Below, piece by piece: positions 45,120 through 56,112 of a stretch of 64,000 nt of DNA. The stretch's first letter is position 1. Each line of letters starts with the position of its first letter. The notes under the pieces are model-generated. The model searched no databases. It saw only the letters and a program-made list of their open reading frames with translations, and had not been told where the DNA came from. The stretch spans positions 2,790,001 to 2,854,000 of the forward strand of contig OX104130.1 in assembly GCA_944470555.2 (NCBI GenBank), read 5' to 3'. A program made the translations under genes and the position numbers. Origin of the DNA: Heterobilharzia americana (Eukaryota > Platyhelminthes > Trematoda > Strigeidida > Schistosomatidae).

Positions 45120-46095
45120 CCATACTACTACTATTACTGCTACTTCTCATACTGTTACCACTACTACTGTTTTCAATAATTCACACCCATCCTGTGAAAT
45201 ATTATGGACAGCATTCTTTGTGCATGCTTTTTCCCCATCATTACTTGAACATTTCTTCGTTGTTTTTTTGGTGTATACGCCAAAATGAAACTATTTATTT
45301 TTCAATCCATCATGCTGTCTAGATAAACAGAAGCGCAGATTTTTTGCATGTTAAATTACACACGAAAAAGTGAGGATATTTCAGGTAGTCTATCAATTTG
45401 GGTACCTTAATGATATAAAGGTCATCAGACAATTAAAGAGAGCGAATAAACCGCGAGTACTAAATACACACACGCACAGAGGAATATTTCATTTCGTCTT
45501 ATTCAACCCTCAGAAATATGTCACTCACTTCATCAATTGTTTATTTACATTATGGTATTTTCCAGACAAATACTGTTGTAAATAAGGGAATATCACTCAA
45601 TAAAGTTTAAACTTCTAGCGATTAGCAGCTGACCTCAGAAGTTTTCAAAAGTCAGCTGAAGTTGTTTATTTGAACCACTAAAAATGATCAAATCTGAAGT
45701 CATGATAAAGAGGGCACCAGAGAGCCGTAAATTTTAAACTAGTGATAAGAATCTGAGCAATTGCATGTTAAATCAAACTGATGGCGTCAAGATTATCAAG
45801 GTACTTTAAGACAATAGGGAAATAACCATACTGAGAAATTCAATCGTATTCGGAGTTCGAAGTAAGTACCTTAACATGGGCATCACGCGAAGTCAAGCAA
45901 GCAGATATACAAAAACAAAGAAATACCTTATAGCTAGTTTTTCAATGACGTTTTCAAAGTCATACTCATTATCCTCAATAATGAGTGTAGTAATGGATGA
46001 CAGAACCTGATCGCTGATAATGGTATGTACTACTAAAGGATATTATAGGCGATAAAACCAGCTAACCAGTAATGTGACTGAATTTATCAGATATT
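45120..46095. other. Anonymous AT-rich DNA
   Basis: No gene or repeat family recognised. Confidence 0.35.
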
Positions 46096-46097
46096 AA

Positions 46098-46382
46098 TTG
46101 GTTGGAGGCAATCTCTAGGGATTCCTGCTCAGCTTATGTTACCAGTGGTCAACAAGGCTTATTTCCAACCTCAGAGTGACTGATATCTTCTGGGAGAGAC
46201 GTTACCATCGGACTATTCCCCCCGGCACCGCCTTTGAATGAAGCAACAAGTCACACGGGGTCCTGGTCTCTCGGGGGACATGAATTCCCCCGAGGTTGAA
46301 GATATGCCTTGGTGACAAGTGCCAACAAGCGTCAAACCTAAGTCTAGCACAGCTTCCTACTGACTATTGTCTTCGACCAGAA
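46098..46382. mobile_element. SINE-3 inverted pair
   Basis: Minus half 46098-46235: 3' end GGTTGGAGGCAATCTCTAG, ribozyme region largely lost (CAGTGGTCAACAAGGC). Plus half 46255-46382: CCCCCGAGGTTGAAGATATG, GGTGACAAGTGCCAACAAG, CGTCAAACCTAAGTCTAGCA and the 3' end CTTCCTACTGAC. CTGANGA is GGTGACA and GAAA is TCAA, so it is inactive. Heads inward. Confidence 0.65.
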
Positions 46383-46754
46383 AACATCTACCAAACGGAA
46401 TCATGAGGATGAGTCTCAGCCTAGTGGCTGTATTACAAAAGTGATCGATGGAATTCAGCCGGCATTGATTACTATGCAACATAGAATTGGTTACTATCTA
46501 TTGATCATTCAGTGCAGTTTATCACAGTCTATTGTGTCACGTTATGTTGTTCTGTTCATGCTAGTGTACTAACACGTCTGGACACCAAAGTACCTGCTGT
46601 CACTTCAGACTTCATAAACCCATAAGTTGGGAGTCTGTGGAGTTCCTCTTACTGACGTGAGTCATTATATATTGATTATCTTTCCTTGGGTGAGGTTTCT
46701 GTAATACTATTAAATAGGTTAATATCTGAAGAGCAGAGAATCCAGAATTTTGTT

Positions 46755-47180
46755 TCCAATCACCTATAACTGATACAAGCTTGACCGACAGACAGATAGA
46801 CAAAATCAATGTAGAACCTCACATACAAGTGCATCACCTCAAGTTGGCTTAGTTCACTGTAGTATAGAGAAGAACAAGTGGATAGAAAAAGAGTCATATG
46901 AAAGTAGACGAAGCTTTGTGAGGGAATAAACAATCCAAAGATAACAGTTGGTGGAAATATCCATGCTTTAGAAGACACTAAAGAGTGAATACATCTGTGC
47001 CATTGTGACCGATTTTCAGACATATCACCAAGAGTTTGGAACCGCTGATTCCTTTCGTCTTCCGGATCCCAATCAGACAGTCTAAACTCCCTAAACGGCT
47101 CAGACCAACAGTTAGGCACTTCATCGACTAGTGTCACACCTTGGCCTGGTCATTCTGAACCTTTTCCCAACTTAATCCAA
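46755..47180 (-). pseudogene. RTE family A C-terminal tail and 3' UTR
   Basis: Minus-strand frame reads FRLSDWDPEDERNQRFQTLG, DMSENRSQWHRCIHSLVSSK, matching the family A end (A3 and 33995-34250). The UTR block AGGTTCTACATTGATTTTG follows near 46810, as in A1. RT body missing. Confidence 0.8.
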
Positions 47181-47184
47181 CCTA

Positions 47185-48395
47185 CTCTAGCATGGCACGT
47201 CAAGGTACGCGGTGGCTTGGCACGCGCAGTACACGTCAGACACACCTCATTCGGCTAACATTCACAACCTCATCCATCGACTGACCTGTCCCGCCTATGG
47301 CCCTTCAGCTGACCTCAACATTACTCACACAGTGATTCCATCAAACGTGGGCAGTGCCACGAAGACACCTGTCATCAAATCCCTGCAACCGCTTCATATC
47401 TTCTGCTTTTAATGTCATGTCTCACAGCGTAATAACAGGAAAGAACCGACTGCAGCACAGTCATATTACGAAGGTTGATCGATAAACTTAGATCAGTGTG
47501 AAGGCCTAGACGGATACATAGGCCACCTACCCGTGGCTAATTAGTGTACTTTATCAATGAGTTGATATAGATTTTTATAACTTAACTTGTCTCTACTACC
47601 AACGATTTTTATGATACTCTATGGAAGTCCAATCATACTAAAAATTATTAGAAAATATTCTCGGTTTTTAGCACATTTCATCTTGAAATAAGCCCTAATC
47701 ATCATTTGACAGGTTTATGTATAACCTTCAGGTAAGATTTTAAAGCATGAGTTTAGAAGTGCATACGTTTCGCAGCAGTAGTCCACTCAACGAACATGAC
47801 AAATGGGCAGTAGACAGGATCAATCAAAAAAAGGGATCTGATAACTCAGTAGGCTTAGCCATAAAAGCTGTTCGTCAGCAGTTAGTAATAGGAGTGACTT
47901 TAAAGGCTACTCTGAGAATTGATGAAATAACCAATCACATCTCTCTATTCTTTGAAAAATGGTCTTCCCAGACAAAATACCGCAACATGGTTGGTTATTT
48001 TGTCACTTGTTAGGGTGGCTTTTAAAGTTGCACCAGTAATGGACGGAGGACTCAGTTTCCATTCGACAAATCATGGGTGTGAACACCGCCCCACCTACCA
48101 AGGTCTAGACATCCAGGTAGTATGAGTAACTTTGATGGCCGCCTTAGCAACAACTAGACTTCTCTATTTGATGAAAATTTGCCTTTAAGGCTGAAATGAA
48201 GAAACTTAATTGGTTATTTTGATCGTTGCTTGGGTGGCCTTTAAAGTCGACCGGTAGTATAACTAACCATCAGACAAAAAGGTGTGACTCATTATCTTCT
48301 GTACAAAATTCACCTGACTGCTGTGAAGATTTTGATTTTCTTTTGAAGTGAGAATTTCACACAAAAGAAAAAAGCAGGACTTTTAATTTAGGCAT
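47185..48395. other. Anonymous DNA with a short local duplication
   Basis: TTGGTTATTTTG followed by GGGTGGC and TTTAAAGT occurs at about 47990 and again at about 48211, a diverged tandem duplication of about 220 bases. The open frame 47747-48013 overlaps the first unit and matches no family I recognise. Confidence 0.35.
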
Positions 48396-48399
48396 ACAA

Positions 48400-48524
48400 C
48401 TTGAGTACTGTGGTAGCATGTTGAGGATCCTCAACAAAGCTGGAATTAGGGTGACATTCAAACCTACAAACTCACTCACATGTTTAAGCCTTTTCGTCAA
48501 TATGGAAGTAAAACTTGAGCAGTG
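48400..48524 (+). pseudogene. PLE P7 (lineage 1) fragment
   Basis: Reads MLRILNKAGIRVTFKPTNSL then TCLSLFVN, the segment just before the GIY-YIG core of lineage 1 PLEs (compare RILNNAGIRVAGI in P2). It is cut by the 3' end of RTE copy B4. Confidence 0.65.
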
Positions 48525-49603
48525 TATTATTATTATTTGTCTCTTGGGTTCCTAATGGAATATAGGGCTTCAGTAGCACGTATCCAGTGAACTCTGTTCT
48601 CTGAAATCTTTTCAACCTGGCTCCACAACAGCCCACAAGCTCTCATTTCCTCCTCGCACGATCTCCTCCATGTCACCCTTGTCTCGGACACCCTCGCCCA
48701 ACTCGTCGCTTCCCATAAGTATTCTACTCGACGACCTGGCTTGACGCGTGATGTCCCCAGTCGGTCTTCTCAGTGTACGCCCAATCCATCTCCACTTCCT
48801 TCCACTGCATATTTGTTGGGTGATAAGTTCTTGGTTGGTTCGTCACCAGCCAGCCACAGTTCCTTGTTGCTTATTCCCATTATTCTGGCCATCTGATCTT
48901 CAGTTGCGAGCCAGAGTAGGCAGTTGTTGATGAATGTCTGTAGTTTGTTGGAAATCCCTTTCGTGACGCGCCAAGTCTCTCAACCATACAGAAGCATTGA
49001 CTTGACGTTGGTGTTCCAAATCCGGATCTCGTTACACATACTGAGTGCAGTGCAGAAGATCTCCACACTGGTTTCAGGCTAATGAAAGCCTGTCTTGCTT
49101 TTCCGATTCTGACTTTGACATCCTAGTCTGTGCCACCTGTAGTTGAAACAGTGCTGCCTAGATAGGTGAAAGAGGCTACTTCCCTTAAGTTTCTCCCGTT
49201 GATGGTGATTGGAGTTTGTTATTGTTGTTGGGTATCTTCATCATCTCTACCTCTGTCTTCTCTATATTCACTTCAAGTCCCGTCTTCGCTGCCCTGCCTG
49301 CCTCATCTGCCAACTTGTTAGTTTTCGCCTGTAGATCTTCAAGTTTGTGTGACATCAGGCACAAGTCATCGGAGAAATCCAGATCTTCTAGGTCGTTTTC
49401 CACAGTCCAGACAGCGTATCCCTCTCTTCTCACAGCTCCCCATTGTTTATTGCATGATCCAATTCACCACAATCAGGAATATCATGGGGGATAGTAGGTG
49501 GCAGCCTTGTCTTACTCCTGTCTTCGCTTCAAGTGCAAAGGCATCACTGAGCTTCCCATTGTGAATTACTTTGCATATGGCGTCTTCATACAGTTGTTGA
49601 ATG
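48525..49603 (-). mobile_element. RTE-clade LINE family B, copy B4 (5'-truncated)
   Basis: 3' end with TTATTATTATT at 48525; 5' truncation at about 49603 within RT (IQQLYEDAICKVIHNGKLSD). FSDDLCLMSHKLEDL at about 49375 is the catalytic box with A changed to S. C-terminus near 48700-49000 resembles B2 rather than B1 or B3. Inserted beside PLE pieces. Confidence 0.92.
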
Positions 49604-50095
49604 GGCAGTGTGCTAGAGTGTAATTCCATCTTAGTCTGTTTATTGAATACGTTGCATAGTGAAACACTATCATCATCTACTGCATAACGTTTTGGACACA
49701 ATTTGTGGTCAATATTCATATCAGGTAACTTCACAACTTTGAAACAGGCTTTATTTAGTCCTCATTTTCTCTCCTTCTTTATGATGACAAGGATAGGAGA
49801 ATTCTCCATACATCTGGGACACAGATGAAGAATCATTTGCATCTATTCCATGTATTTGGTATCGATTCGATAAACAAGGGTTCAGTTATCAACCTCTCCC
49901 TTCTCCCAGTCAACTTAATTAGTTTTTAATACTATCACTTTATCCAGTCCTTCTGAGTGATTGTGTGTAATCGCACACAGAGCTATAGCCGAGCACTTTT
50001 CTAAATTTCTTATCTTACTAGGCTCTACTAAACTTGATTTAGCTAGTTAAATTATCGGAACACAAGAATTTAACCAAATATATAATTACCATTTT
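49604..50095 (-). pseudogene. PLE P8 (lineage 1): nuclease C-terminus and 3' UTR
   Basis: Minus frames read SLVEPSKIRNLEKCSAIALC, AITHNHSEGLDKVIVLKTN, then ITEPLFIESIPNTWNRCK-type sequence and CVPDVWRIL, the end of the lineage 1 GIY-YIG protein. 49604-49740 carries the 3' end with TTGTGTCCAAAACGTTATGC, matching the end motif of P2. Confidence 0.75.
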
Positions 50096-50136
50096 CGCTA
50101 TCTAAGATAGCCTTAGTGTGGCAGACTAGTATTTAT

Positions 50137-50357
50137 ACTGGGTGATGATTAAAGGTGAAATGAAAATTGGGACCACAACCGGTAGTAACGCGTCATGAAT
50201 TCACACGGTAGTCTGGCAAAACCCATGGTGACTGAAGTGAAATAAAAGTCGGACCTCGTATCTCAGTTGGTAGAGCATCGGGCGGGAAACCCGATGGTCG
50301 GTTGTACCAACTCGGCAGCGGTTCAAGTTTTCATTTCACCTTCAGTCATCACCCAGT
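50137..50357. repeat. SINE-4 foldback with 31-bp inverted ends
   Basis: TACTGGGTGATGATTAAAGG at 50137 matches the reverse complement of the right end (AGTCATCACCCAGTA near 50343) with two mismatches over about 31 bases. The right half carries a tRNA-like head: TATCTCAGTTGGTAGAGC (A-box-like), a strong hairpin TCGGG/CCCGA, and AGCGGTTCAAG (B-box-like). The acceptor stem does not pair and position 33 of the would-be anticodon loop is G, so it is a tRNA-derived SINE head, not a functional tRNA gene. Confidence 0.65.
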
Positions 50358-50374
50358 ACAAATATAGAATGACA

Positions 50375-50735
50375 GACTCGTATTGGATCAATAAATTAGA
50401 AAAGAACTCAGCTCAGTTATTCAATACATGCATTAACACACAACCACACAATAGAATGGGTGGGATAAAGCCAATGTACTTAGGTCCAATATAGTTAAGT
50501 GGAGAGAGAGAGAGAGAGATTGATTACTGAAGCTTTGTTCATCAACTCTACACCTAACACACGTAATAGGAATCACGCAATATCTGTACCAGAGATATGG
50601 AAAACCTTGCTACCAATAAAAACAGCATGAGGTGACAGGACTATAAAAAATAGATGGTTGAAAGTGTGTGATTACACTGACGTGAGTTTGTGAGCAGTGA
50701 TTTATGTTCGATACGTCATCACTTAAACAAACAAT
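50375..50735 (+). pseudogene. PLE P9 (lineage 1): nuclease C-terminus and 3' UTR
   Basis: Reads ALTHNHTIEW, then RERLITEALFINSTPNTRNR and NHAISVPEIWKTLLPIKTA, the C-terminus of the lineage 1 GIY-YIG protein, with a GA-rich insertion at about 50502-50519. The end motif GTTCGATACGTCATCAC lies near 50708. Together with P8 on the other strand it forms an inverted pair around the SINE-4 foldback. Confidence 0.75.
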
Positions 50736-50739
50736 ACTG

Positions 50740-50925
50740 TGTTAGTTGGTTGGAGGTAATCGTCAGGAAGCCCCGGACCTAGGTTTCATGTTTCTTTGGA
50801 CTCATCAGCAAGGCGTATCTGCAATCTCGACGAAGTTGATGTTCCGCCTGAGATTCGAGCCCGCGTCACCCAGTGTTGTAGTCAGCGACTTTACTACTGA
50901 GGTATTCGGGTCGAAGTTGACATCC
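50740..50925 (-). mobile_element. SINE-3 copy with best-preserved family 3 ribozyme
   Basis: Minus strand: head (ACTCAGTGGT-type A-box decayed to TACCTCAGTAGTAAAG; B-box-like GCTCGAATCTC), then at 50768-50818 GCCTTG, CTGATGA (50802-50808), GTCCAAAGAAACAT, GAAA, the self-pairing ACCTAGGT, cleavage C, CGGGGC. Stem I can form six pairs (GCCTTG with CGGGGC, two G-T). Stem II is poor, but both invariant boxes and the cleavage triplet GTC are intact. Confidence 0.78.
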
Positions 50926-50959
50926 TGTAGGACTAGGTTACATGCATTAGTTAGTTAAG

Positions 50960-52390
50960 AGAGAGCTAATAGATCAACATTTAATTTGCAAAACGACTGG
51001 TCTTATATTAGTAAATGTTATATCCAAAGTGTTGAGTTTTATACTTGACCGATTGTCCCCTTGTTGACACGGTAGACGGGTTTCCATATCGTAATGATCC
51101 GATAAGCTATGCTTAATGAATGGATCATTCTTTGGTGTCTGAACGTGCTACAAAAATCTGTTGACTGGTAGTAAGATGAAAGAGGGGTTATCGTCATAAT
51201 GTAAATAGCTTCTGCTATGGTAAGCCGCTGAGGACGAATCTATTCTGTTTACCAAATAACGTTTGGCTGGAGTAAGTGTCTGCCATACATGATCAACAGT
51301 CCACCTTCCCTGTGAGAAAGGCAGTTTAAAAAAGATTAGCGCGAAAATTAACACACTTCTCCACGATCAACACCCTTCCACTACTGTCGGTATGCATTTT
51401 CCCTATCCATTTGTAGCGTCATAAAATCTGGATGCGAAACTTTTAAAAAGGTCGTGTATATGTGTGACAATCTTCAAGTAAATATTCATTCGGCTATGCG
51501 ATCACATACTGCTGTTACCAATTCACTTCGTCTTTCAGGTACCTTACAGACAGAACTTCCACTATGTTGGCAGTTGGGTGGAGGGGGGGGGTGCCAACCA
51601 CTGGTACACTTCTAACAGAATATACAACACAACTGATTAGCTGTCGGTCTGTGGAGTTCATTCAGTAATTCAGACTAACAGCTTAGCAGAGTAGACTATC
51701 AAACTGACAGTTCAGAGATCGCCTGTTGGAAATGACTTCACTGTCACTGAAGTGTTCTTGTTTTTCTAATCTTAATCAACATTTTCATAGAACCACAAAA
51801 TCCGTCAACTAGCCAATTCATGAATTGTCTAATTAATTAATAGATAATCACTACGTAGTTTTTTCTTCAAGTATTTACTCACTCACTACATTCCCTCTAT
51901 CACACAGATATTGTTGTTGTTTGCCATTCAAATAGTACTAGTAGTAATGAATGTATTAAAATCCTTTTTGATCTTTGTGTATAAAATCGTATGCAAGTCT
52001 TTACACTTTGTAATCATAAGAATTATTGTCCAATTCCCTTCCTCCCTTCCTTATTTCGTTCCTTCGTCATTTCTTTCTCTCTCAATCAATCAAGTTGTTC
52101 ACCACTTGCTTGTTACAACTTGCTCCTTGCTTACTTATGAATGTGTTTAGGATTCATGTGAATTGCTGAAATTTTCATTGGAAAAAATTTCGCTTCCAAA
52201 ATGTACATACATTTGTTTTATCTTGTGCAGGTAGATAAAATATTTTCAATGGAATCGTTTTTTCGCCTTAGATATGCTTAAAAATAATGCATGTATAAAC
52301 TTGGCGATGGAAAGCTAAGGCTTTTCAAAAACTTACTCATCTATATCCTATTTAGTTACACCACATGGATCAATGAAAGTATTTTGGAAT
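50960..52390. other. Anonymous AT-rich DNA
   Basis: No repeat family recognised. A run of nine G lies at about 51583. A 57-base possible exon on minus is listed in findings. The open frame 51911-52150 is T-rich and low in complexity. Confidence 0.3.
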
Positions 52391-52394
52391 ACTA

Positions 52395-52545
52395 TAGATT
52401 ATTCACGGTAATTGTAGTCCGGAAGGACGGGGGCTCCAGTCACTCAGTGGAAATCGTTCCCTCTAAGGGTACAGATGAGCCTTCCGGACGAACGCCAATC
52501 CTAGGTCCAGCAGAGGTTCCTATCAACTGTCTCTAACCAACTAAA
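52395..52545 (+). mobile_element. SINE-3 copy, degenerate
   Basis: CACTCAGTGGAAATCG, then CAGATGAGCCTTCC, GGACGAACGCC and CCTAGGTCCAGCAGAGG. The CCTAGGTC cleavage context and the 3' end (TATCAACTGTCTCTAACC) identify the family; CTGANGA and GAAA are both damaged. Confidence 0.5.
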
Positions 52546-52869
52546 ATCTAACACAGTGGACCACGATACTGAATCTTCTTTCAACTTGGTCATCACATGA
52601 CCAAAAATGTTCGATTGAACTTCATCAGCACTGAGGATTATACAACATGAAACCGGTTGCTCTTCAGCGACAAACCAGTGTACTACTTGACTTGGTCACA
52701 CAAATCCTACTCGATGTCTACGAGTTTCAAGAAGTGAATCATATTATTCTCCTAAAAAGATGACTGTGGAAACTTCACTCAGTATTTGGACGATTTTTAG
52801 TATGGGACAAGAACCAACAAGAGTTTGACCAATTTCCATAAATTATCGGTGTAACTACCTGAGATAGCC

Positions 52870-52965
52870 ATGGTTTGGCAGACTTATATGGTTGATACTG
52901 AGTGATACCGCTGGTTCGAATCCTGTTCTGAGCCAGATTATCATTTCATCTTCATCCATCACGTA
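52870..52965 (+). mobile_element. SINE-4 fragment
   Basis: ACTGAGTGATACCGC and CTGGTTCGAATCCTG are A- and B-box-like. The tail ATTATCATTTCATCTTCATC is close to the SINE-4 tail. Confidence 0.45.
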
Positions 52966-53221
52966 GCATCAGTGTTTTACGAGTTAAATTTTTAAATAAA
53001 ACACAGAAATACTCCTACCTTAGATTTTGTTGCTACAGAGGCCTTTAGAGTCACTCCGTCTTGTAAATCAGGTAGTTACAAAACCCATTTCTCGTTTGCA
53101 TACGATAAAAACAGAGAAGAACTAACTTTAACTGATCCTAGCAACCAGTGAACAGACACATACACTGAATGCTTGCCTCATATGCAAAGAGGTTCTCAAA
53201 TTATCCGCTAATTTAAATAAA

Positions 53222-53455
53222 GAGTTTTTAAGTTGGTTTTCATCATGGACTGAGGAACATTGGAAACCTGGGAGCACTGGACAGCTGTTTTGCCCTAGGG
53301 TGGGACTCCTCAGTGATGCTCACTCATGACTAACCTACCAGAGATCGAACCCAGGGTCTTCAGGTCCTGTCGCCAGCATGTTGCTATTAAGCCAGGGACA
53401 GGATCAGAATCCAATGGTCCATATTTCCAACTTCTGTCAGTTCACGACATCAGTC
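53222..53455 (-). mobile_element. SINE-2 copy, minus half of a head-to-head pair
   Basis: Minus strand: head with B-box-like GGGTTCGATCTC; CATCA, CTGAGGA, stem II GTCCCACCCTAGGGC, AAAA (one change from GAAA), ACAGCTGTC, CAGTGCTCCCAGG. Only the first base of GAAA is lost. The 3' end on plus reads GGTTTTCATCATGGACTGA. Confidence 0.78.
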
Positions 53456-53560
53456 AGTGTCTTCACGACCACCAGGTTTGTCCCGCTAGTCATGACTTTT
53501 CGTTGGAACTTCAGGAATCACCTCTTGAAGCGAGTCACCTGTGAGCACTAGTTCAGTTGA
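53456..53560. repeat. Conserved segment between SINE-2 heads
   Basis: CACGACCACCAGGTTTGTCC and CTTCAGGAATCACC match, reverse complemented, the segment between the SINE-2 halves at 58170-58250. Diverged versions lie at 7285-7360 and, in part, near 36540. Confidence 0.6.
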
Positions 53561-53564
53561 ATTT

Positions 53565-53775
53565 GACTCATTGGTAACCTGCTGGCCATGGAACCTGAAG
53601 GTTTCGGGTTCGATCCTTGGTGTGGTCGTGGGTGCGCACTGGTGGGAGCCCCACATCATGACGAAACAGCTGTCCAGTGTTCCCAGGCTTCCAATGTTCC
53701 TCCGATTTATGTCAGTTCATGATGAGAGACAACTTAAAATACCTCTAAATCCCCACAAACTCCCACATTGAAAAG
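53565..53775 (+). mobile_element. SINE-2 copy, plus half
   Basis: CATTGGTAACCTGCTGGCC, GGGTTCGATCC, GTGCGCACTG, then GTGGGAGCCCCACATCATGA, CGAAACAGCTGTCCAGTG and the 3' end. GAAA, stem III and cleavage site are intact; CTGANGA has become GGTGGGA. Confidence 0.75.
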
Positions 53776-53894
53776 AGTTTTTAGTTTATCAATAATGAAT
53801 ATCTTTTAACAGACTTGAATCAATATTTCATGAGATATTACTTTGTTTCATGTGTTAACTACCTTTCTCAAGGGCTAATTAAGTAACAATCACA

Positions 53895-54065
53895 AATAGC
53901 TCATTGGTAATGTCCGCGACCACAAGATACAATAACCGAGGTTCGAATCTCTCGGAGGGGAAACCATTTCCTTGAAGGCTGTAGAAACGCCTTGCCGGTG
54001 AGTTCCAGCAAGCACGAAACCTAGGCTAATTGGCGCTTCCTGTTGGTTGCCTCCATCTAACTATC
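53895..54065 (+). mobile_element. SINE-3 copy
   Basis: CATTGGTAATGTCCGCG, GAGGTTCGAATCTC, ACGCCTTGCCGGTGAGTTCC, AGCAAGCACGAAACCTAGGC and the 3' end TTCCTGTTGGTTGCCTCC. GAAA and stem II are kept; CTGANGA reads CCGGTGA and the cleavage T is changed. Confidence 0.7.
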
Positions 54066-54550
54066 AGACAACAATTTCGTTTAAAAACCAAATTATTACA
54101 TACTAGTTAGTTATCAAGACTTTTGAAACAAGAGAATGATGATTCAGTCTGATTTTTATACCCTTAACTATCTGTGACCACATTTTAAATGTTCTGTTTG
54201 CATAACTTATTGTTACCAGGTTAAAGCGATCACTTTGTGATTTGTGGGGTGCTTTAAAACCTTCTTATTCTTCTTGGATTAAGTCAGCAGAATGTTATGC
54301 ATTACTAGAAAGTTCACAAAGCCCAGAAAGATCACTTTAACCTTTTAATTAGAATTACAGATTAAGTAAATTTTTTCCCTGAAATGCAGCTTATGTTCTA
54401 ATGTGTTACTGAACATTCCTCTCAAAGTTCAATTTCGACATTGTTCAATGCTCACTAATTGCAAAAGCTAACTAACATATCATGGTGTGCTGTTTCTAAC
54501 TAAGTCGGCTACTTCAATATAACGCTGCACTTCAAAAGATAACTAAATAT
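54066..54550. other. Anonymous AT-rich DNA
   Basis: Nothing recognised. Confidence 0.35.
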
Positions 54551-54554
54551 ATTA

Positions 54555-54850
54555 CTTATGGATATTGGCTAGCAGTGGGATCCATGATGAGTGTTTCTCC
54601 CTACTTGGACTCATCAACTGGATGAACCTGCCTCCAGTTTATAATTTTGTTCCCACCAGTCACTGGAAGGCAGGTATGTCCATCTGGCAAGTCTCAAGTA
54701 GGACAAAGCTTGCGTCCTGGATTCCACTGCCAACCACTATCCGTCACAGTACCAAATTTAAATTACCAGTCATATCGAGGCACCCGCTCAGGAGCCTATA
54801 TGTCGGAGTGACCGACTAATCAGGTCCAATCAACACCGGGGAATTATAAG
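54555..54850. mobile_element. SINE-1 (Sm-alpha-like) inverted pair
   Basis: Minus half 54555-54645: reverse complement GTTCATCCAG, TTGATGA, GTCCAAGTAGGGA, GAAA, CACTCATC, ATGGATCCCACTGCTAGCC; one change in CTGANGA. Plus half 54650-54850: CATCTGGCAAG, TCTCAAGTAGGA, CAAAGCTTGCGTCCTGGATT, CCACTGCCAACCACTATCC and the long family tail (CGAGGCACCCGCTCAGGAGC). Heads inward. Confidence 0.75.
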
Positions 54851-55845
54851 CGCTAATATCTATATTATAGTTAAATATAATTAGAAAGATGAATCAAGTC
54901 AACCTTGTTGGTAATTGCCAACAAAAAATAAATCTCATTACTTTGAGGGTAAGACAAGAAACTTTGTAAGTCAAATACCTAATCGGTGGGATGATCGGGG
55001 GACAATTGTACCTTCTTTCATCAGACATTCTTGAACGGTGGTCTTTCCAATCAGTATTAGTAGCTTATAAGTTATAACTGAATTTATGAGCTGTGAGGTT
55101 GATCAGGTCGACAATCAGAACCGATATTGTCCGCCCTATTACGAAGTGACAGAGATTCGTTAACACTAACAGTCCACTGGCTCACCGCGAAACTTAAACG
55201 TCATAAACTCGACCTATTGCAAAGTTATGCGTGTACTTTTCAGTATCCTCAAACTTGGACAAAACATTTATTTACTTATCTTCGATTTTCAGCGGTTCTC
55301 TAAATAGCATTAATCTATGACGAAAATTGTTTTTCAAGAAGGCGAATTATTTTTTAATCCGTGTGAAATGACTGGTACTCAGTGTTTTGTTAATCTTTTA
55401 GCATACTGAAACTGACACCCAAATATAAACTGTTAGAGAGAGAGAGAGAGAGAAGGAGAAAGAAAGAGGCAAGAAACTCATTTCGAAATGAAAAGAAATA
55501 TCAAGTGATGAGATATAGTCATAGTATCACCATCATCATCGTGATCGTTTCTACAATCTTGTCTTCCTAAATTACGTCACATGACCTTGGAGCAGAGGAT
55601 GTGAAATAAACAACCCAAATGAAAGCATTTAGCAGAATAACTGATGTCTTAGCAAGGTTTATGTGCCGTCATGAGCCCTGGGGACAACCGAGATGGAATC
55701 AGTAGTCAACAACATACTGTATTGAAGAACTCTAGAATCTATAAAAACGAATTGTTTATTGATTAATGTCCACATACAGTGGTAGGTACCTTCAAAATGT
55801 TTAATAAATAAGGAAAATATGAATTACAATGGTTCTTCAACTAGT
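54851..55845. other. Anonymous DNA with a (GA)n run
   Basis: (AG)n at about 55434-55453; otherwise nothing recognised. Confidence 0.35.
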
Positions 55846-55849
55846 GTCA

Positions 55850-56112
55850 CTCCATCATGAAAGCCACACGGAAATTGACCAGTTGGCAGAAAAACCTCTG
55901 AATTGAATAACTTTCTAGTGCTGATTAGTGACATGCTACAAAAGATGACATTTCCTGGTGGGGCAAACCAAGTTGAACTTGAGCACAGATACTCAACAAC
56001 GGGATTGAATGAACTGATGCTGGTAGAAAACATATAAACCATTGGATCTTGACTCAGTGGTTCATTGATAAAGTGCCCACCGCAGAATTTGAAGATCCTG
56101 CTTTTGATAAAT
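55850..56112 (+). mobile_element. SINE-2 5' part (extension plus head), 3'-truncated
   Basis: TAGTGCTGATTAGTGACATG (about 55917) and GGTGGGGCAAACCAAG (about 55956) match the SINE-2 5' extension at 9164 and 7770. They lead into ATTGGATCTTGACTCAGTGG. The copy ends before the ribozyme. Confidence 0.6.

Noticed and set aside
47747..48013. 88-codon frame as a host gene
   Set aside because: No family signature, and its end overlaps a locally duplicated anonymous segment. Left as unassigned.
49605..49740. Apparent exon-like frame (KRYAVDDDSVSLCNVFNKQT) on minus
   Set aside because: It lies in the 3' UTR of PLE P8: TTGTGTCCAAAACGTTATGC matches the 3' end motif of P2 at 33236.
50250..50335. tRNA gene
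   Set aside because: A- and B-box-like segments and an anticodon-like hairpin exist, but the acceptor stem does not pair and the loop lacks T33. It is a SINE-4 head.
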